Source: Flaccisagitta enflata
Taxonomy: Eukaryota > Chaetognatha > Sagittoidea > Aphragmophora
Length of the DNA stretch: 64,000 bases
NCBI GenBank assembly: GCA_965153355.1
Contig: OZ231128.1
Span: forward strand, 17,794,001 to 17,858,000
Reading direction: 5' to 3'
Within the stretch, counting starts at the first letter, position 1; the number at the start of each line of letters is the position of its first letter. The position numbers and the translations under genes were made by a program. Under the pieces are notes generated by a model. That model saw nothing but the letters and a program-made list of their open reading frames with translations. It was not told the DNA's origin and did not search any database. Positions 57,418-64,000 of this stretch are shown here, piece after piece.

Positions 57418-60112
57418 TCCAATCATGTCGCGAACTGTATATGACATCATCGTGAAGAAATTAAAAAACAACGCAGGCGAGAAAATATTTTTTTATGGGA
57501 TGAACATGAATATCAACGTTCTTACTGTGAGGATGAAACCGAGAAAAAACTTGTTAGTAGACAATTAGTGCGCAAAATCGTGCTTACATCGACATTGGCG
57601 TAAGATACCTCTGTTGCATAATAATATAATATTGAGCCGAATTTCATTGCAGCTATTTTTTGAGAGAAAATTTTCTGTGGTGGGCAACGTTGAGATAACT
57701 TCTACCTTTATCAGCATCTAAGCAGTAATTTCAGCAATAATTGCAAAAAGGAATGTTAGTTTAAATGCATCTTTTAAGACTGATCAATACTGGCCAGCTC
57801 TCTTCTGGGCGAGCTGAAACAAAATCTAGAATCAACACATGAGTAACCAGAATCACGTAATTTCTTCTCAGAGGTCCTAAAGATCGGTCGAACAAAATTC
57901 GCGCTTTGGATGCTCGCTCAGACCGAACTGTACTGGAAAACGGAGTTGTTTAAGGGAGGTTTCGTTCAGTAGTAGCAGAGAATTATTAACATCAGGAATA
58001 TTTATGGAATAAATCTTTATTTAGTGTTCAAGAATATATCCTAATTTTTCATCCTGAAAATGGTCTAATATTCTAGTACAAAGAATTAAGAATTGATGAT
58101 TGACGTGACTAGAGCGAGTACATTCACACACTTAAGGCCATGAACTATAAGGGTTCAATCGATGCAAATTTACACATGTAATCAAAGACAAAAAGAGGTA
58201 TTTTGAAAAAGTAAAGAAATTGCACATTTAGTACATATCAACTGGATAAATTTCAGTAAGTGCGGGAGAAAAGTGCCTTTTTTGGTGCAATATGATAAGT
58301 TGTAACATCAATCCGTGAGTATGCATATATTTCAGTGAAATGATCCATGGTGAGGTAAAGCAGTTAAACGACAAACCGATAGAGACGTATGTAGCGACCA
58401 TCTTGTCACTAATCAGTCTGATTGAGACGCGTTCAAGAATTTCAGTCAGACAAAATTAGTTCGACCCTTAGTTCGTCCGTCGGTTGGTTCATCTGTAAGT
58501 CGGCCCATCTGTTGGCCAAGTGCTTGAATTGAAAACGGTTATTTCGTATTGAAAATCGTTTATTTTACTCCATATTTTCTCAGACCAGTTTTCGCGTGTG
58601 ATGGTCGGGCATGGATGGATCGTTGTTCCCCGGGGCTCATAATATTCTGAGCAAATATGATTAGTTGATAGTTATTGACTACTAATTTGGCAACTAGTCA
58701 CACTACTTGGGTGCTTCACATAGCTAAAGTTGGTTATTTCTCTTCACCCTCTTTACCTAATGTGGAGTGGTTAATTTTAGGACTCTTACCATTTTTCTTT
58801 CATCAAAAATTGTTCATCTTCTGTTTTTTAGAAAATTGTTTTTGAGGACCTAATTTGCATAATGCAGTGGGATAAAACAATATGCTGACATTCTTGGAAT
58901 TTGCTTTTACCAATTTCTACTCTTCAAAGAATAGTTGATCTGCCTCTTCATGAGCTCTTTCATAGCTTACGATCTGATACTTTAATTCATTTTTACAAAT
59001 ATTATGATTTTTTTAAATGAATTATAGCCCTTTTGGTACCAAAACTACACAGGATTTTGCTGAATTCTGGGAAATCTGTGGAAACTTTTAGGCCAAAACA
59101 AAAATGGAAGATGAAAGAATTTTGAAAAAAAAAGGTCATCTTTATGATTTTCGTTCCTCCATTATAGCTTCATAATCCCCAGCAGGGTGAGAGGATACTC
59201 CTAACTTTTGCTATGTGAAGCAACCAATCACACTACTCTGAAAATAAGGTCTAAAACACTAATAAGTGGAATCTACAGACATCGATATCGGTTTGACCAA
59301 GTGCTGAATGTAAAGGATGTGGGACACACAGAGGGAGTTAACGGGATTGAGGGATCAGAAACTGAGTGGGGATAGTTGGAAAGGGCCGGGGGAGAAGGGG
59401 AGGAATATAAGGACTGGCTAAATGAGAGACAAGAAACATAAGTAAAACTAAAAACCATAAAGAGCAACCGAAACAGTTTACAGAAGATGGTGAAAAAATC
59501 ATTTGTCGTGCCAATCTTCAGAGACGATGATAGATCGAGTAGAGATTTCTATGATAGAAATTGTTGTTGGTGGAAGGAGATTCAGTTAACCCATACCTAC
59601 GAAGAACAGGGTGAAAAGATGTTATAAAGGTTTGCAGAAATTGGAAAGTGACTTGCACTGCTTCCATTTGGAATAGGAGATTTCTGATTTCTAAAGATTC
59701 GATACTACCTATGTAAAATTGTCTACATGAAAGGAAAGAGGGGATGGGGGGGGGGAATTGTTTAAAGAACTGCAACGAAATATAACTCAATAACAGCACA
59801 CGTTATGAGATGACGCTATGAAATGGACAGGATGAAATGGAAGAGACGAAATGATAATGCAAGAACCCGTAAATATGAAATGGGAAATAATAATAAAAAT
59901 GGCGAGAAATGAATTCTACTTTTGATTCTACGTATGGTTGCATGAGCCGCCAAGAATTTTACGACGAGGTGGGGGGACTGGGGGATGAATAAGTCGACAC
60001 ATTCACTCTAACAATTACTACACTCAGACAACTCCTACACACAAAATGTAATTATGAAATTGGTTCCTACAATTTTTTTCAACTCATATAACTAATTTCA
60101 TTTTTTTTCAAT
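57418..60112. other. Intergenic, no gene recognised
   Basis: AT-rich, unique-looking sequence. A small TTCGTCCGTCGGTTGG tract at about 58470 may be a relic of the dispersed element. No exon with good splice sites and protein-like content was found. Confidence 0.45.
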
Positions 60113-61029
60113 TCACCCCGGTTCCATCTCGTGCGGGAGTTTATGCTGCTGCATGGCATTACGAGCCCACTTAACGAGAGCCGGAACGCGCGCGTACACG
60201 CCCAAATTATTCTGCGCGCCACAACCATATCCTGCAGGGAGGGAAAATGGTGGATACATCAAAATTCAATTTTTATTCGTTTATCTGAGTAATCTTCCTA
60301 AGACGCACTATTTGAGCTCCCTTTTAGAACCCCCCCCCCCCGCCCCCGTCCCAGCCCCAGCCCCTCATCATCGAAGGTAACCTACCCCAAGATGTGATTC
60401 CAGCTAGAAACCATCGTCCATCATCTCGTTGACACGCCAAAGATCCTGGAATAAGCACGAACGAGAAGGCAATTATGGAAATGCGTAACGAGATCATGCG
60501 CGTAAGGCACAACTAACGAGATCATGTCCGTCGGTCGGTCGGTCGGTCCGTCGGTCGGTCGAGATCATGCGCGTAAGGCACAACAAACGAGATCATGTCC
60601 GTCGGTCGGTCGGTCGGTCGGTTGGTTGGTTGGTCGGTCGGTCACGCAAACGATTGAAATGTGCAAAACGGCTGATTCAGACGTATTTCTTGATTCCTAT
60701 CACCTTTCATGCCTTACCACATTCATTTTCATTCATTCATTCATTCATTCATTAATTAAAAACGTTCATTCATATATCTTAATCAAGCGAGGCGCACTTA
60801 TTGGCCTTAACTTGGCCTTGTTACATACAAACCTCCACTGTCGCCGCCACATGTGTCACGTCCACCTTCCAGGCTGCCCGCGCAAATCATCGTCTCTGAT
60901 ATTCTGCCTCTGAGCCAAGGCAGCGAATTGCACAAATTGTTAGAGACGACGGGCAGAAAGACATGCCGCAGTGTCTCCACTGGGGGACCCTCGTTAGCAT
61001 CGGTCGTACCCCAACCCACCGCCACACAT
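60113..61029 (-). CDS. Trypsin-like serine protease, C-terminal three exons (5' part missing)
   Basis: Exons 60833-61029 (acceptor TTTCAG at 61030-61035), 60386-60445 and 60113-60231 (TGA at 60113-60115); phases 2, 1, 1 fit chymotrypsin-fold proteases. Motifs in order: CVAVGWGTT, LRHVFLPVVSNNLCN, MICAGSLEGGRDTCGGDSGG with the catalytic Ser, SLACQRDDGRWFLAGITSWG and GCGAQNNLGVYARV. The residue six before the catalytic Ser is Asp, which points to trypsin-like Arg/Lys specificity. The exons with the catalytic His and Asp are not in the window on the upstream side, where 2.5 kb of pyrimidine satellite follows. They may lie beyond 64000, or the copy may be a 5'-truncated fragment. Confidence 0.88.
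60519..60650. repeat. Tandem CGAGATCATGTCCGTCGGTCGG duplication
   Basis: Two copies of a unit of about 75 bp (GGCACAACTAACGAGATCAT plus (CGGT)n tract) in the protease intron, related to the tract of the dispersed element. Confidence 0.8.
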
Positions 61030-61395
61030 CTGAAATTTTTTTTTTGCGCGCGCGATTAACTTACCAATTGAGGTCGCTTTCACCGTAGGAAAAAGTCGTG
61101 AATCCCGGGCTATGGAATTGTTCTCCACTGCTTTCGTTTTGTGCATTTTTTATTAAGCCCTTCCTGACCTCAATTTAGCTCTCCGGGTGTCTGGTCACTC
61201 CTTCAGGTTTCAAATCAGCCTTCTATGCCTCAAGCCTACCCTCAGGCCTCCACAAAAGGTATCTGCCCTCCAGGCCTTGAATCTGTATTTAATGACCATA
61301 GTCAAGTCTTCTGAGGTCTGAAATATGCCCCATAAGGACACCAAGAAATATACCCTTGTTCTAGGACATCATCTTTTTTTTCTTTCCTTTCTTTT

Positions 61396-61500
61396 TAGTT
61401 GCGACAAAGCACCTCTATAACTGGCTGTGTCCGTCGGTTGGCCGGTTAACCCATTCGTTCGACGATCCACACATCGCACCTTATTGGCCTACTTGGCCTT
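61396..61500 (+). repeat. Related dispersed element, second subfamily
   Basis: TTTTTAGTTGCGACAAAGCACCTCTATAA, GTCCGTCGGTTGGCCGG, TTCGACGATCCACACATCGC, then ACCTTATTGGCCTACTTGGC. The order matches the reverse complement of 17296-17430. Confidence 0.65.
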
Positions 61501-62560
61501 GCTTTCTTTTTTCCTTTCCTTCTTTTTTCCAGTTTTCCTTTTCCTTTTCTTTTTTCCAGTTTTCCTTTTCTTTTTTCCAGTTTTCCTTTTCCTTTTCTTT
61601 TTTCCAGTTTTCCTTTTCCTTTTCTTTTTTCCAGTTTTCCTTTTCCTTTTCTTTTTTCCAGTTTTCCTTTTCCTTTTCTTTTTTCCAGTTTTCCTTTTCC
61701 TTTTCTTTTTTCCAGTTTTCCTTTTCCTTTTCTTTTTTCCAGTTTTCCTTTTCCTTTTCTTTTTTCTTTTTTCCAGTTTTCCTTTTCTTTTTTCCAGTTT
61801 TCCTTTTCCTTTTCTTTTTTCCAGTTTTCCTTTTCCTTTTCTTTTTTCCAGTTTTCCTTTTCCTTTTCTTTTTTCCAGTTTTCCTTTTCCTTTTCTTTTT
61901 TCCAGTTTTCCTTTTCCTTTTCCTTTTCTTTTTTCCAGTTTTCCTTTTCCTTTTCTTTTTTCCAGTTTTCCTTTTCCTTTTCTTTTTTCCAGTTTTCCTT
62001 TTCCTTTTCTTTTTTCCAGTTTTCCTTTTCTTTTTTCCAGTTTTCCTTTTCCTTTTCTTTTTTCCAGTTTTCCTTTTCCTTTTCTTTTTTCCAGTTTTCC
62101 TTTTCCTTTTCTTTTTTCCAGTTTTCCTTTTCCTTTTCTTTTTTCCAGTTTTCCTTTTCCTTTTCTTTTTTCCAGTTTTCCTTTTCCTTTTCTTTTTTCC
62201 AGTTTTCCTTTTCCTTTTCTTTTTTCCAGTTTTCCTTTTCCTTTTCTTTTTTCCAGTTTTCCTTTTCCTTTTCTTTTTTCCAGTTTTCCTTTTCCTTTTC
62301 TTTTTTCCAGTTTTCCTTTTCTTTTTCCATTTCCTTTTCCTTTTCTTTTTCCAGTTTTCCTTTTCCTTTTCTTTTTCCAGTTTTCCTTTCCTTTTCTTTT
62401 TCAGTTTTCCTTTTCCTTTTCTTTTTTCCAGTTTTCCTTTTCCTTTTCTTTTTTCCAGTTTTCCTTTTCCTTTTCCTTTTCTTTTTTCCAGTTTTCCTTT
62501 TCTTTTTTCCTGTTTACCTTTTCTTTCTTTCTGTTTTCCTTTTCCTTTTCTTTCTTTCTG
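61500..62560. repeat. 27-bp pyrimidine-rich satellite
   Basis: The unit is CAGTTTTCCTTTTCC followed by TTTTCTTTTTTC. A 294-codon minus-strand frame (KKEKENW repeats) is open only because 27 is a multiple of three. Confidence 0.97.
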
Positions 62561-64000
62561 TTTTCCTTTTCCTTTTCTTCCTTTCCTTTTCTTTCTTCCT
62601 TTTCCTTTTCTTTCTTCCTTTTCCTTTTCTTTCTTCCTTTTCCTTTTCTTTCTTCCTTTTCCTTTTCTTTCTTCCTTTTCCTTTTCTTTCTTCCTTTTCC
62701 TTTTCTTTCTTCCTTTTCCTTTTCTTTCTTCCTTTTCCTTTTCTTTCTTCCTTTTCCTTTTCTTTCTTCCTTTTCCTTTTCTTTCTTCCTTTTCCTTTTC
62801 TTTCTTCCTTTTCCTTTTCTTTCTTCCTTTTCCTTTTCTTTCTTCCTTTTCCTTTTCTTTCTTCCTTTTCCTTTTCTTTCTTCCTTTTCCTTTTCTTTCT
62901 TCCTTTTCCCCTTCTTTCTTCCTTTTCCCCTTCTTTCTTCCTTTTCCCCTTCTTTCTTCCTTTTCCCCTTCTTTCTTCCTTTTCCCCTTCTTTCTTCCTT
63001 TTCCCCTTCTTTCTTCCTTTTCCCCTTCTTTCTTCCTTTTCCCCTTCTTTCTTCCTTTTCCCCTTCTTTCTTCCTTTTCCCCTTCTTTCTTCCTTTTCCC
63101 CTTCTTTCTTCCTTTTCCCCTTCTTTCTTCCTTTTCCCCTTCTTTCTTCCTTTTCCCCTTCTTTCTTCCTTTTCCCCTTCTTTCTTCCTTTTCCCCTTCT
63201 TTCTTCCTTTTCCCCTTCTTTCTTCCTTTTCCCCTTCTTTCTTCCTTTCCCCTTCTTTCTTCCTTTTCCCCTTCTTTCTTCCCTTTTCCCTTCTTTCTTC
63301 CTTTTCCCCTTCTTTCTTCCTTTTCCCTTTCTTTCTTCCTTTTCCCCTTCTTTCTTCCTTTTCCCCTTCTTTCTTCCTTTTCCCCTTCTTTCTTCCTTTT
63401 CCCCTTCTTTCTTCCTTTTCCCCTTCTTTCTTCCTTTTCCCCTTCTTTCTTCCTTTTTCCCCTTCTTTCTTCCTTTCCCCTTCTTTCTTCCTTTTCCCCT
63501 TCTTTCTTCCTTTTCCCCTTCTTTCTTCCTTTTCCCCTTCTTTCTTCCTTTTCCCCTTCTTTCTTCCTTTTCCCCTTCTTTCTTCCTTTTCCCCTTCTTT
63601 CTTCCTTTTCCCCTTCTTTCTTCCTTTTCCCCTTCTTTCTTCCTTTTCCCCTTCTTTCTTCCTTTTCCCCTTCTTTCTTCCTTTTCCCCTTCTTTCTTCC
63701 TTTTCCCCTTCTTTCTTCCTTTTCCCCTTCTTTCTTCCTTTTCCCCTTCTTTCTTCCTTTTCCCCTTCTTTCTTCCTTTTCCCCTTCTTTCTTCCTTTTC
63801 CCCTTCTTTCTTCCTTTTCCCCTTCTTTCTTCCTTTTCCCCTTCTTTCTTCCTTTTCCCCTTCTTTCTTCCTTTTCCCCTTCTTTCTTCCTTTTCCCCTT
63901 CTTTCTTCCTTTTCCCCTTCTTTCTTCCTTTTCCCCTTCTTTCTTCCTTTTCCCCTTCTTTCTTCCTTTTCCCCTTCTTTCTTCCTTTTCCCCTTCTTTC
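62560..64000. repeat. 19-bp pure pyrimidine satellite, runs off right edge
   Basis: CTTTCTTCCTTTTCCTTTT units to about 62900, then CCCCTTCTTTCTTCCTTTT units to the end. I saw no purines in the plus strand over this stretch. Confidence 0.97.

Noticed and set aside
61065-61140. Upstream exon for the trypsin-like gene ending TTG/GTAAGT
   Set aside because: It would leave a 35-base intron and create an in-frame TGA at the joint; the segment also contains GGGATTCACGAC, which matches the tail of the dispersed repeat.
61446-62330. 294-codon KKEKENW repeat protein
   Set aside because: Product of a 27-bp satellite; no start context, no non-repeat domain.

Overview
The window looks like nuclear DNA of an invertebrate animal. 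Every recognised host gene but one is split by GT-AG introns. There is a trypsin-family protease and a CR1-like LINE whose ORF1 carries a PHD finger, and the non-coding DNA is crowded with microsatellites, satellites and transposons. I cannot name the species. Splice coordinates were read by hand from frame and phase continuity; no alignment or transcript was available.

Left part (1-22.6 kb). The N-terminal half of RIOK2 lies on the minus strand (461-2351) and runs off the left edge. A weak acidic coding region lies at 2.8-3.5 kb. A nearly intact CR1-like LINE spans about 5.4-9.56 kb. A five-exon minus-strand gene at 9.9-15.5 kb encodes a transposase-like protein with frame breaks in its last exon. 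Next come copies of a short dispersed repeat, a 13-bp tandem array (18.9-19.55 kb), a 162-bp satellite (19.56-20.19 kb) and a single-exon F-box/LRR gene (20.4-22.6 kb).

Middle (22.8-43 kb). A 5.6-kb LTR element has two 447-bp LTRs in which I saw no difference and encodes only a gag-like protein. Three small phase-matched exons of an unrecognised gene follow (28.8-29.5 kb). Then there are about 13 kb of satellites: a field of TCTACGAA hairpins, a 220-bp module present three times, arrays built on a GACAATGTCATTGAC word, GA arrays with conserved spacers, and a hAT-like MITE inserted in one array.

Right part (43-64 kb). All genes here are on the minus strand: the first five exons of an unidentified protein with Gln/His-rich and poly-Gly tracts (43.4-45.8 kb), complete mitochondrial lipoyl synthase (46.8-49.8 kb), a complete DEX1-like FG-GAP membrane protein (50.6-56.4 kb), and the C-terminal exons of a trypsin-like protease (60.1-61.0 kb). 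Two foldback elements lie between genes. The window ends in 2.5 kb of almost pure pyrimidine satellite.

The genes are unrelated housekeeping, regulatory and TE-derived loci with no operon logic. The most novel material is repetitive. A dispersed element of roughly 150-205 bp (AGTCGCG family) has a 5' arm and a distal 3' arm that change together between copies, while a local arm competes for the 5' arm. Other candidates are the hairpin field and the gag-only LTR element.
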